The position numbers were made by a program, and so were the translations under genes. A DNA stretch of 32,897 nt from Pseudoxanthomonas mexicana (lineage in GTDB: Bacteria > Pseudomonadota > Gammaproteobacteria > Xanthomonadales > Xanthomonadaceae), in NCBI RefSeq assembly GCF_001556105.1, contig NZ_LSIF01000058.1, positions 1 through 32,897 on the forward strand, read 5' to 3'. Below the pieces are notes generated by a model. That model did no database searches. It was not told where the DNA came from and saw nothing but the letters and a program-made list of their open reading frames with translations. The stretch's first letter is position 1; each line of letters begins with the position of its first letter. Below, piece by piece: positions 1 to 8,434 of this stretch.

Positions 1-9
1 GCCGGGGTG

Positions 10-1323
10 TTAGCCGGGGTTTCCGGGCAGCTTCACGTCACCCGTTTCGCCCTTGGCCACCAGTGAGGCCAACGTCAGGTCGCCGGTGACATTGAGCGTG
101 GTGCGACACATATCGAGGAAGTGGTTCACGCCCAGGATCAGGCCGATGCCGATCGGGTTCACGCCCACCATCGCGCAGATCAGCGCCACCACCGGCAACG
201 AGCCCGACGGCACGCCGGCCGTGCCGATGCCGCCCAGGATGCACACCAGCATCACCATGAACTGCTGGCCCAGCGACAGGTCCACGCCGAAGAACTGGGC
301 CAGGAAGATGACCGTGACGCCCTCGAACAGCGCCGTGCCGTTCTGGTTGGCGGTGGCGCCCACGGTCAGCACGAAGCGCGACACCGTGCGCGGCAGGCCC
401 AGCTTCTCGTCGGCCACGCGCAGCGCGGTCGGCAGGGTGGCGTTGCTGGAGGCAGTGGAGAACGCCATCACCATCGCTTCCTGCGCGCCGCGGAAGAACT
501 TGAGCGGCGAGTAGCCGGCCAGCTTCAGCGCCACCGAATAGCTGACGAACTGGTGCAGCGCCAGCGCCAGCACCACCACGAACACGTACTGGCCCAGCCG
601 CACCAGCAGGTCGAAGCCGAAGATCGCGGCCAGGTTGAACATGAAGCACGCCACCGCGTACGGCGCCAGGCGGATGACCAGGCCGATCAGCGTCATCGAG
701 ATCTCGAACACGCCTTCGATGCCACGCTTGAGGATGCTGGTGTTCTCCGACGGGGTCAGCACCAGGCCGATGCCGAACATCACCGCGAAGAACATCAGCG
801 ACAGGATGGCCGCATTGCTGGAGGCCGCGCCGATGACGTTGTCCGGCACGATCGACAGCAGCATGTCCATGCCGGTGGCCTGCGTGCCCACGCTGGCGAC
901 GATCTCCTTGGTGCGCTCGGCGTTCTCGGCGATCAGCTGCTGCGCCATCGCCGGATCGACACCGACGCCCGGCTTCAGCAGGTTGACCAGCACCAGGCCG
1001 ATCAACACGGCGACCGCCGACAGCACGATGGTGTAGGCCAGCGTCTTCCAGCCGATCCGGCCCAGTGCGCGGATATCCCCCATCTCGGCGATGCCGCAGA
1101 CCAGCGCCGAGAACAGCAGCGGCACGATCAGCATGAAGATCAGGTTGAGGAAGATCTTGCTGAAGGGGGTGGTGACGTACCTGGTGACGTCCTGCACCCA
1201 TCCCGCATCGCCCTGGCCGGTCGCATGCACGATCAGGCCTACGAGCAGGCCGACGCCGAAGCCGATGGCCATCTTCCAGTGCAGCGGCAGCTTGGTGCGG
1301 GGAGCGGGCGTGGCGTCGGTCAT
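10..1323 (-). CDS. Dicarboxylate/amino acid:cation symporter (DAACS family)
   Basis: Inner-membrane secondary transporter of the GltP/DctA/GltPh fold, 437 residues, about the usual family length. Visible landmarks are the hairpin-1 serine motif SSNATLP (about residues 292-298), the unwound-TM7 motif written NQNGT (326-330), hairpin 2 around GTAGVPSGSLP, and the TM8 signature DMCRTTLN (404-411). The TM8 Arg is the residue that pairs with a substrate side-chain carboxylate in acidic amino acid transporters, so a dicarboxylate or acidic amino acid is the likely substrate (inference). The family motif NMDGT is altered to NQNGT, losing an Asp that ligates sodium in GltPh. The frame opens with a TTG at 1344, but I start at the ATG at 1323 because AGGA lies 7 bases upstream and a putative -10 at 1352-1357 would put transcription near 1345. 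The gene stands alone and ends 9 bases inside the window edge. The exact substrate is undetermined. Confidence 0.9.
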   Translation of the reverse strand: MTDATPAPRTKLPLHWKMAIGFGVGLLVGLIVHATGQGDAGWVQDVTRYVTTPFSKIFLNLIFMLIVPLLFSALVCGIAEMGDIRALGRIGWKTLAYTIVLSAVAVLIGLVLVNLLKPGVGVDPAMAQQLIAENAERTKEIVASVGTQATGMDMLLSIVPDNVIGAASSNAAILSLMFFAVMFGIGLVLTPSENTSILKRGIEGVFEISMTLIGLVIRLAPYAVACFMFNLAAIFGFDLLVRLGQYVFVVVLALALHQFVSYSVALKLAGYSPLKFFRGAQEAMVMAFSTASSNATLPTALRVADEKLGLPRTVSRFVLTVGATANQNGTALFEGVTVIFLAQFFGVDLSLGQQFMVMLVCILGGIGTAGVPSGSLPVVALICAMVGVNPIGIGLILGVNHFLDMCRTTLNVTGDLTLASLVAKGETGDVKLPGNPG

Positions 1324-1351
1324 CGGCGGGTCCTGCGGAGACAAGATCGGG

Positions 1352-1360
1352 AGCTTAGCA
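1352..1360 (-). promoter_or_regulatory. Putative extended -10 promoter of the symporter gene
   Basis: On the minus strand the sequence reads TGC-TAAGCT, an extended -10 (TGn plus a partial hexamer). It lies about 29 bases upstream of the ATG at 1323. No convincing -35 is present. The same TGCTAAG core precedes yicC at the other end of the window. Prediction only. Confidence 0.3.
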
Positions 1361-1461
1361 AACCCGGCATGACGTCCCGTCCGTGCAGGACAGGGCGCAT
1401 CAGGGCGGCTGCGGGCAGCGTCCCCGCGGTTGAAGGAGGACGAACGTCGGCCCGGTTTCCC

Positions 1462-3138
1462 TTATCGCGGGTATAGCGGCGGCAGCGGTTCGTCCGTCAC
1501 GCCGGCATCCCTGGCTCGCCACTGGGGACCGCCACGGAAGGCCTCGCGCAATGCGAGGCGTGCCTGCGCGGGATCACCGCCGGCCCAGCGGGCACGGCGC
1601 AGCAGGTCCACCGCCGCGCGTTGTGCGGGTGCGTCGAGGCGACGCTGCAGGTCGTCGAGATCGACCGCCATCGGACGCGCCATGCCGCACAACACGATCT
1701 CGATATCGTCGAGGTCGCCGGCATCCAGCACGCGTCTTAGGTCGGCAGCGGTATGGGTCGCCGGCGTATCCACCACGGTGGCGGTCTCGGCGAGCGATGC
1801 GCGCTTGCGGGACGTGCCCACGACGCCCTGGCGCCGTGACAGCCCCCATACCAGCGTCGCCAACCAGAGCAGGGCAAAGCCGGCGGCCAGCCATGGCCAC
1901 AGGTGCGCGGGCACGCGCCGTTCGCCGGCCAGCGCAATGACGCCATCATCCGTCGCGCCCTGGGATGCCGGCGTTGCACCCTCCGGTGCCGGCGGTCGCG
2001 ACGCCTGTCCACTGCCCATCACGACCGGTATCGCCAGGTCCTGCAGCGTCGCGCGCTTCGCCGACCCACCACGCACGTCCCACCACGCCATCGCGACGCC
2101 GGGCACGGCGAGCGTGCCGGACTGGGAGGGCACGATCGAATAGCGTCGCGTCAGCTTCACCTGCGGCGTGCCGCCGACGAAGGTCTCGTCGTACTGCGGA
2201 GGTTCCGCGAACACCTGCGCGCCCGGGATCGTGGGCGTCGGCAGTTCCGGCAGTTGCGCCTGTGTCGCGCCGACGACCGTGGTTTCGATCGCGAGCGTGG
2301 CCGCTTCGCCGGTACGCAGCTGCTCCGGAACGGCGGTGTAGCGCAGGCGCAGGTCACGCACCGGCAGCCAGGGTTGCGGCGCATTCGCCGGCTGCGGCCG
2401 GACCTGCAATGTGCGTGGCGTGCCGGTGATGTTGACCTCGCGGCTGTTGCCGCCGAGCAGGTCGTCCATCCATCCCCCCGCCCCGCGTCCGCTGAAGCGG
2501 GCGCCCGGCAAGGTCAATGGACCGCTGCGTTCGGGCACGAGCAGGAAACGGCGCTCGGCGGTGTTGTAGCGACGCCCGTCGATCTCGCGACTCGACTGCA
2601 CGATCTCGCCGACCCGCTGCAGCAAGGCGCCATCCGGCGGATCCAGGTCGAGTTGACCGGATACCAGTGGCGTCGCGTAGAACAACCGCACGGTGATGCC
2701 GACCGATTGCTGCACGTAAGGACGGGCATCGTCGACCTCGGTCTCCACGAACACCAGGCCGTTGGACGCGGCGCTCGCCGTGGCGGTCGCGGCGACCTCC
2801 AGCACCAGCGGCACGGTACGCTCGCTCCCCACCTGCAGGGCGGGAATCGCCAGCGTTCCTGCGCGACGGGGACGCAGGGTCAGCGCGAACGTCATGCGGC
2901 TGCTCATGCGCCCGTTGACCAGTTGCACGCTGCGACTGTCGGCCTGTCCTTCCACCTCGAAATCGCGCATCAGCGGCGTGAGGTCGGGCGTGGCGGACAC
3001 CGCGTCGGTTTCGACGTTCAACGTCACCGCCTGGCCGAGCGTCACCTGCGCCTGTTCGAGCCACGCGCGGGTCGCCGCCAGCGACGACAGCGGCCACGCC
3101 GCCAGCAGACACAGCAACCACCACGCCCGATGTTTCAT
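1462..3138 (-). CDS. batD: BatD-family protein (Bat operon, membrane-anchored periplasmic protein)
   Basis: 558 residues. An N-terminal signal peptide (MKHRAWWLLCLLAAWPLSSLA) is followed by a long beta-rich periplasmic region beginning ATRAWLEQAQVTLGQ, typical of the BatD/oxygen-tolerance family. One C-terminal membrane segment (HLWPWLAAGFALLWLATLVW) follows, then a cytoplasmic tail of about 110 residues. It is the last gene of the MoxR/Bat operon. Its ATG at 3138 overlaps the stop of the BatB-BatC gene (ATGA), and GGAAGG lies just upstream. An in-frame ATG 87 bases earlier would add a non-signal-like extension inside the upstream gene, so I reject it. In studied relatives, Bat proteins form an inner-membrane complex tied to envelope stress, aerotolerance or virulence. 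The molecular role of BatD is not established. Confidence 0.88.
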   Translation of the reverse strand: MKHRAWWLLCLLAAWPLSSLAATRAWLEQAQVTLGQAVTLNVETDAVSATPDLTPLMRDFEVEGQADSRSVQLVNGRMSSRMTFALTLRPRRAGTLAIPALQVGSERTVPLVLEVAATATASAASNGLVFVETEVDDARPYVQQSVGITVRLFYATPLVSGQLDLDPPDGALLQRVGEIVQSSREIDGRRYNTAERRFLLVPERSGPLTLPGARFSGRGAGGWMDDLLGGNSREVNITGTPRTLQVRPQPANAPQPWLPVRDLRLRYTAVPEQLRTGEAATLAIETTVVGATQAQLPELPTPTIPGAQVFAEPPQYDETFVGGTPQVKLTRRYSIVPSQSGTLAVPGVAMAWWDVRGGSAKRATLQDLAIPVVMGSGQASRPPAPEGATPASQGATDDGVIALAGERRVPAHLWPWLAAGFALLWLATLVWGLSRRQGVVGTSRKRASLAETATVVDTPATHTAADLRRVLDAGDLDDIEIVLCGMARPMAVDLDDLQRRLDAPAQRAAVDLLRRARWAGGDPAQARLALREAFRGGPQWRARDAGVTDEPLPPLYPR

Positions 3139-4886
3139 CGTCCTTCCCTCTGCCGCCGTTCCTGTTCGAGCCGGAACTTCGCCTTCAGCAGCGAGCCCGG
3201 CTCGTCGGGCACGCGTTTCAGCCACGCGTCGACCGCCTGGCGGCGCTCGCGCTGTTCTGCGGTTTCCGCCTGCACGACGGGTGCGCCTTGCTTGGCTTGG
3301 TCGGCGCCCTGTCCGGCATCGCGCGCCATGGCCTCGCGCATGCGCTCACGCTGCGCGGCATCGGCGGCGGACTGCGCGGCGGCATCCGGTGGAGAAGATG
3401 GCGGCGTGCGGGAAGACGAGTTCGTTGCAGGCGGTGTCTTCCCCGCACTTTGCGACGCGGGCGTGTTGTCAGCCGGCGAAGGCGATGCAGGCTTCTGGCT
3501 ACCGGGTTCGGGCTTCGCATCGCCCTGCGAACCCTTGGATGCCTGCTTGCCGTCGCCTTGCTGTCCCGGCTTGCCCTGGCCCTCACCCGACGATGGCGGT
3601 CGCTTGCGTGCGGCATCGACCGCGGCGCGGTTCGCCACCGCATCCGGCATCCCGGGCTTTGCGCGCAGGGCGCGGTCGTACGCGGCGATGGCGTCGTCGT
3701 AGCGCTGCTGTTTCGCCAACGCATTGCCGAGGTTGTACCAGCCTTCGGGGGTGTCGATGCCGGTAAACGCCTGCTCGGCCGCGGCGAAATCACCTTGGCG
3801 GTACGCATCGGCGCCTTCCACGACGCGCGCATGCTCAACCTGGTCGGCGCGTTGCCACCAGTCGATGCCGGCAGCCGACACAGGCGGCGCCATCGGCAGC
3901 CACAACACGCCGACCAGCACGAGGGCAGCACCCCGCCGGAACCCCAGCAATGCGAGCGCCATCAAAGGGATCAGCAGCCAGTAGCCTTCATCGCGCCAGG
4001 CCTTGCCGCCGCCCGCCGTGGCGGTGCTTTCACCCATCAGGGCGGGAGATCGCACACCAAGTGCGGCGAGGTCGCCGTCATCCGCCGTCAACGCGTGGTA
4101 GCGACCACCCCCGCCCGATGCCAGTCCCTGCAAAGACGAGGCATCCAGCGATGCATGCCCGATCACGCCATCACCACCGCGGTACGCGGCGCCCGATGAC
4201 GTGCCCAGGCCCACTACAGAGACAGCATAGCCCTGGGCGCGCGCTTCCGATGCCGCGGCCACCGCTGCGCTGTCTGCGCGGTCGGTGAGCAGCAGGATGT
4301 CGCCGCGACGTGCGTCGGCCTGCATGAGCAACCGCGCCGCCCATGCAATGCCGCGATCCGCTCGCTGACCCTCCATCGGCATGATGTCGGGTGCGAGGTC
4401 GTCGAGGAACAGGCGGATGTTGGCGGTATCGTCGGTCAGCGGCGTGACGGTGAAGGCGTCGCCGGCGTAAACGACCAGCGCGACCGGGCTGCCTGCGCGA
4501 GCGTCCATCACCTGGGCCAGCTTCGCCCGTGCCTGCAACAATCGCGATGGCGGCAGATCGCTCGCGGTGATGCGGCCGGAGAGGTCGAGCACCGCGACCA
4601 ACGGGCGCTTGACCTGCCAGAGCGGCTGCTCGGCCTGGCGCCAACTCGGCCCGGCCAGCGCCAGCACTGCAAGCGTGTACGCGATGGCCGCAGCGATCAT
4701 CCCGGTGCGTGCGCCCGCGCCGCCGCGGACCAGCAAATGGGGCAGCAGATGCGCATCGACATGCCCTCGCCACGCACTGCGGCGTTGCCGTTGTACGCGC
4801 CACACCCAGGCCAGCACGGGCAACGCGGCCAATGCCCACAACCACGGGGGGCGCAGGAAGTGCAGCGCGGTCCAATCCAAGCTCAT
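3135..4886 (-). CDS. batB: BatB-BatC fusion: VWA-domain protein with TPR and low-complexity tail
   Basis: 583 residues. Two N-terminal membrane segments (about 13-29 and 63-79) precede a von Willebrand factor A domain (about 95-290). One or two further membrane segments (about 302-337) lead to a TPR region (about 354-411, including GWYNLGNALAKQQRYDDAIAA). A Pro/Ser/Gln/Lys-rich linker (about 429-519) ends in a charged tail with DAWLKRVPDEPGSLLKAKFR, the kind of ending seen in BatC proteins. BatB and BatC are separate in Bacteroides-type operons but fused here. The metal-site motif DxSxS reads DLSGR (101-105), so its second Ser is Arg and metal binding may be lost. The ATG at 4886 overlaps the batA stop (ATGA). 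An earlier in-frame ATG at 4949 lies inside batA and is rejected. Probably a scaffold partner of BatA at the inner membrane. Confidence 0.87.
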   Translation of the reverse strand: MSLDWTALHFLRPPWLWALAALPVLAWVWRVQRQRRSAWRGHVDAHLLPHLLVRGGAGARTGMIAAAIAYTLAVLALAGPSWRQAEQPLWQVKRPLVAVLDLSGRITASDLPPSRLLQARAKLAQVMDARAGSPVALVVYAGDAFTVTPLTDDTANIRLFLDDLAPDIMPMEGQRADRGIAWAARLLMQADARRGDILLLTDRADSAAVAAASEARAQGYAVSVVGLGTSSGAAYRGGDGVIGHASLDASSLQGLASGGGGRYHALTADDGDLAALGVRSPALMGESTATAGGGKAWRDEGYWLLIPLMALALLGFRRGAALVLVGVLWLPMAPPVSAAGIDWWQRADQVEHARVVEGADAYRQGDFAAAEQAFTGIDTPEGWYNLGNALAKQQRYDDAIAAYDRALRAKPGMPDAVANRAAVDAARKRPPSSGEGQGKPGQQGDGKQASKGSQGDAKPEPGSQKPASPSPADNTPASQSAGKTPPATNSSSRTPPSSPPDAAAQSAADAAQRERMREAMARDAGQGADQAKQGAPVVQAETAEQRERRQAVDAWLKRVPDEPGSLLKAKFRLEQERRQREGR

Positions 4887-5905
4887 GGACGCCTCCGTGG
4901 TAACACGAAAGCAAGCAGCGACACCGCGAGCGCTGCGGCCAGCGGCCACGCGTAGCGTTCGATCCGTGGACGCACCGCCTTGCCCGGCTGCTCCACCGGT
5001 TCCAGCCGATCCAGCTCGGCGTAGATCCCGGCCAGTTCGCGGGTATCGCGCGCACGGTAGAAGCGTCCCCCGGTCTGCGTCGCGACATCGCGCAGGGTCG
5101 CTTCGTCGAGCGCTTCCGCCGCACTTGCCGGCATCGGCAGCGGGACGCCGAACACGCTGATCCCGCCATCGCCGCCGAAGGCGATGGTGTGGATGCGTAT
5201 GCGCTCCTCTTTCGCCAGCTCCGCCGCTTTCTGCGGCGTCAGCACACCCGCCGAGTTGACGCCGTCCGTGAGCAGGATCAACACGCGCTGTCCGTCCTGC
5301 TGCATGCGCAGGCGACGCACGCCAAGCGCGATGGCATCGCCGATGGCGGTTTCGCGTCCGGCCAACCCGGCTACGGCATCCCGCAGTTGCTCACGCACCG
5401 TCTGCAGATCGCGCGTCAACGGCGTCATCGCATACGCACGCTGGCCGAACACCAGCAGGCCGACGCGATCACCGTCGCGCCGGTCGAGAAAGTCCGCCAA
5501 GACCGCCTTGGCGGCGGTCAGCCGATCGACGACGGCACCGCCCAGCTCCATGTCGGGTTCGGTCATGCTGCCCGACAGGTCGATTGCCAGCATCAGATCG
5601 CGTCCGCTCACGGGCGGCGTCACCGCTTCGCCGAACTGCTGCGGCCGCGCAGCTGCCGCGCACAGCAGGAACCACGCGAGCCACGCCAGCGCAGCCGCGC
5701 GTTTGGGCAGTCCACGTCCGCCCTGCCCCGCAATCGCCTGCATCGCGGGTCCGTAGGGGACCCTGATCGCATCGTCATGCGTACGCGGGACCGGCAGCAA
5801 CCAGCGCACCAGCCACGGCAACGGGAATGCCAGCCAGAACCACGGCCACGCAAAGCCGGCATAACCGTCCTGCAGCCAGTGCAGCGCCGGAAACGACAGG
5901 CTCAC
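4883..5905 (-). CDS. batA: BatA: membrane-anchored von Willebrand factor A domain protein
   Basis: 340 residues. Membrane segments lie at about 18-37 and 70-86, then a VWA domain (about 102-290), then a C-terminal membrane segment ending in basic residues. The metal ion-dependent adhesion site looks intact: DLSGS (109-113), the Thr of TAIGD (186-190) and LLTDGVN (211-217). The start is GTG at 5905, sharing GTGA with the stop of the upstream DUF4381 gene. This implies translational coupling, and I see no better start. Together with the MoxR ATPase encoded upstream it forms the core of the conserved AAA+/VWA module. In studied MoxR systems the ATPase acts on or with VWA proteins in protein maturation or envelope stress. 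The client here is unknown. Confidence 0.9.
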   Translation of the reverse strand: MSLSFPALHWLQDGYAGFAWPWFWLAFPLPWLVRWLLPVPRTHDDAIRVPYGPAMQAIAGQGGRGLPKRAAALAWLAWFLLCAAAARPQQFGEAVTPPVSGRDLMLAIDLSGSMTEPDMELGGAVVDRLTAAKAVLADFLDRRDGDRVGLLVFGQRAYAMTPLTRDLQTVREQLRDAVAGLAGRETAIGDAIALGVRRLRMQQDGQRVLILLTDGVNSAGVLTPQKAAELAKEERIRIHTIAFGGDGGISVFGVPLPMPASAAEALDEATLRDVATQTGGRFYRARDTRELAGIYAELDRLEPVEQPGKAVRPRIERYAWPLAAALAVSLLAFVLPRRRP

Positions 5906-6363
5906 CGCTCGCCCGCCATCAGTTCGAGGAAGCGAGCACGCGCGACTTCGGTCGCCGCCGCGAGATCCGCAGGCGACACGTCGCGACGATAGGCACCGTC
6001 CAGCAGCAGCCGTCCTGCTCCCTGCGAGAACGCATGACCGCCGCGCTTGCCATCCAGGAACGCGAGCCAGGCGTCGCCTTCGAGCCGGTCCGCCGAAGGA
6101 TCAAGCACGCGTGCAGCCCGGCGCAGCCGATCGGACATCGCCGCCACCTGCTCCGCAGGCAAGCGCCCATCGCTCGTCGCGTCGAACCAGCGCTGCCACG
6201 CCTGTCGCCTGCGATGACGGTATATGCGCCATGCACCGACAACGATCGCCACCAGCAACACCGCGGCCACTACCAACCACCAGCCTGGCGCAAGCGGCCA
6301 CCACGACGGTGACGCCGGCACGTGCACATCGCGCAACACCAGCGTGCCCATGCCCATGCTCAC
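5902..6363 (-). CDS. DUF4381 domain protein (Bat operon)
   Basis: 153 residues, single-pass membrane protein. A short N-terminal region rich in Trp and Pro precedes one strong membrane helix (WWLVVAAVLLVAIVVGAW), then a basic segment (RIYRHRRRQ) and a helical cytoplasmic domain of about 100 residues. This is the DUF4381 pattern normally found between the DUF58 and BatA genes. I choose the GTG at 6363 because it forms the same GTGA overlap with the upstream stop as the next junction. ATGs at 6357 and 6351 are possible alternatives, and an in-frame ATG at 6402 lies inside the upstream gene. The biochemical role is unknown. It is probably a structural subunit of the MoxR/Bat complex. Confidence 0.8.
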   Translation of the reverse strand: MSMGMGTLVLRDVHVPASPSWWPLAPGWWLVVAAVLLVAIVVGAWRIYRHRRRQAWQRWFDATSDGRLPAEQVAAMSDRLRRAARVLDPSADRLEGDAWLAFLDGKRGGHAFSQGAGRLLLDGAYRRDVSPADLAAATEVARARFLELMAGER

Positions 6364-7256
6364 GCCACCTGCGGCTGCGCGCGACCCAACGCGACCAGCC
6401 ACGCGTCGCTGGCGGCATCGGTCGACAGCGTGCGCACCTGCACGCCGCGCGCAGGCAGGCGATCAAGTGCTCGCTCGAGGGGTTGCTGGAACTCGATGCG
6501 CCACGCTTCGCGCTGCGCATCACCGGCCAAGTCCAGCTCAACCCGCTGGCTTCCCACGACGAACGGCAACCGCTGCGAAGGCGGCGCGGTTTCCAGTGGA
6601 TCGGTGAGCAGGAGGACGACGACATCGTGATGCGCCGCCAGTGCCGGCCAGCGCGATTCCGGAATGGACGCGAGGCTATGCGGATCGGCCAGCACCAGTA
6701 AGCGGGATCCGGGCCGCAGCAGCCTTGCTGCATGATCGAGTGCGAACGCCAAGCCAAGATCGTCCGGCAGCGGCGTGGCATACCAGCGCACCAGCGCATC
6801 CAGCACGCGCAATGCACCACGTGTTCCGGCAGCAGGTGGAACAGGCGCTTCCGCCATGCTGCCACGCAGGATGGCCAGGCGATCACCTTCGCGCACCGCC
6901 TGCCATGCGGCGACGGCCCCGGCACGTGCGGCCTGCACCGACTTGAAGCGCGTGCGCGTGCCGAAATAGAGCAGCGGCGACGTGTCGGCAACGACCAGCG
7001 TCAGTCGTTCGCGTTCGGCCTGGAACAACTTGGTATGCGTGCGACCACTGCGCGCGGTCACCCGCCAGTCGATGTGGCGGACATCGTCGCCGGCCACGTA
7101 CTCGCGCGATTCCGCGTATTCCATACCGCGGCCCCGAAGTGGCGACGCGGAAGGACCGGTGACGGAATGCCGACCACGACGCGCAGGCGGTCGCCGCTGC
7201 GCGCTGGCGCGCAGCGCGATCAGCTCGGACAGGGTGGGCGTGATGCCTTCGCTCAT
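6360..7256 (-). CDS. DUF58 domain-containing protein (MoxR-associated)
   Basis: 298 residues. It carries the family signature REYVAGDDVRHIDWR (51-65) and a following basic stretch SGRTHTKLFQ. A VWA-like strand LTLVVADTS begins near residue 85. No membrane helix is evident, unlike some longer DUF58 proteins, so it is probably cytoplasmic or peripheral. The ATG at 7256 is 19 bases downstream of the MoxR stop. DUF58 genes nearly always follow a moxR gene, and they are thought to be partners of the ATPase, but no enzymatic activity has been assigned to them. Its stop is joined to the start of the DUF4381 gene by GTGA. Confidence 0.87.
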   Translation of the reverse strand: MSEGITPTLSELIALRASAQRRPPARRGRHSVTGPSASPLRGRGMEYAESREYVAGDDVRHIDWRVTARSGRTHTKLFQAERERLTLVVADTSPLLYFGTRTRFKSVQAARAGAVAAWQAVREGDRLAILRGSMAEAPVPPAAGTRGALRVLDALVRWYATPLPDDLGLAFALDHAARLLRPGSRLLVLADPHSLASIPESRWPALAAHHDVVVLLLTDPLETAPPSQRLPFVVGSQRVELDLAGDAQREAWRIEFQQPLERALDRLPARGVQVRTLSTDAASDAWLVALGRAQPQVA

Positions 7257-7275
7257 GGACCGGCGCTACCCGCGC

Positions 7276-8265
<990 letters not shown>

Positions 8266-8384
8266 GGGCTTCCGGGCAATGCGGGATGCGCGTCGGACCG
8301 CCAGTGTGCCACGCAGGTTCCCGTCATTCCCGTGCGGAACGGCAGGGGTTCAGTGTCAATTCCCGTCGCCTACCCTCAAAACGG

Positions 8385-8410
8385 AGACGGGCCGCAGAAG
8401 CGGCCCGTCT
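8385..8410 (-). terminator. Rho-independent terminator of the pilMNOPQ operon
   Basis: A perfect 11-bp stem (AGACGGGCCGC, 8385-8395, against 8400-8410) has a 4-base loop. In the minus-strand transcript it is followed after about three bases by TTTT. It lies 24 bases past the pilQ stop and separates the pil operon from the MoxR operon. Confidence 0.85.
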
Positions 8411-8434
8411 CTTGACGCACTTGTGCGATGTCGA

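Noticed and set aside
1903..3702. Plus-strand open frame of about 600 codons over batD/batB
   Set aside because: Shadow of two real genes, with a low-complexity Arg/His composition.
8354..8359. TTGACA hexamer on the minus strand upstream of moxR
   Set aside because: Perfect -35 sequence, but no -10-like hexamer at 16-18 bases, so I do not call a promoter.
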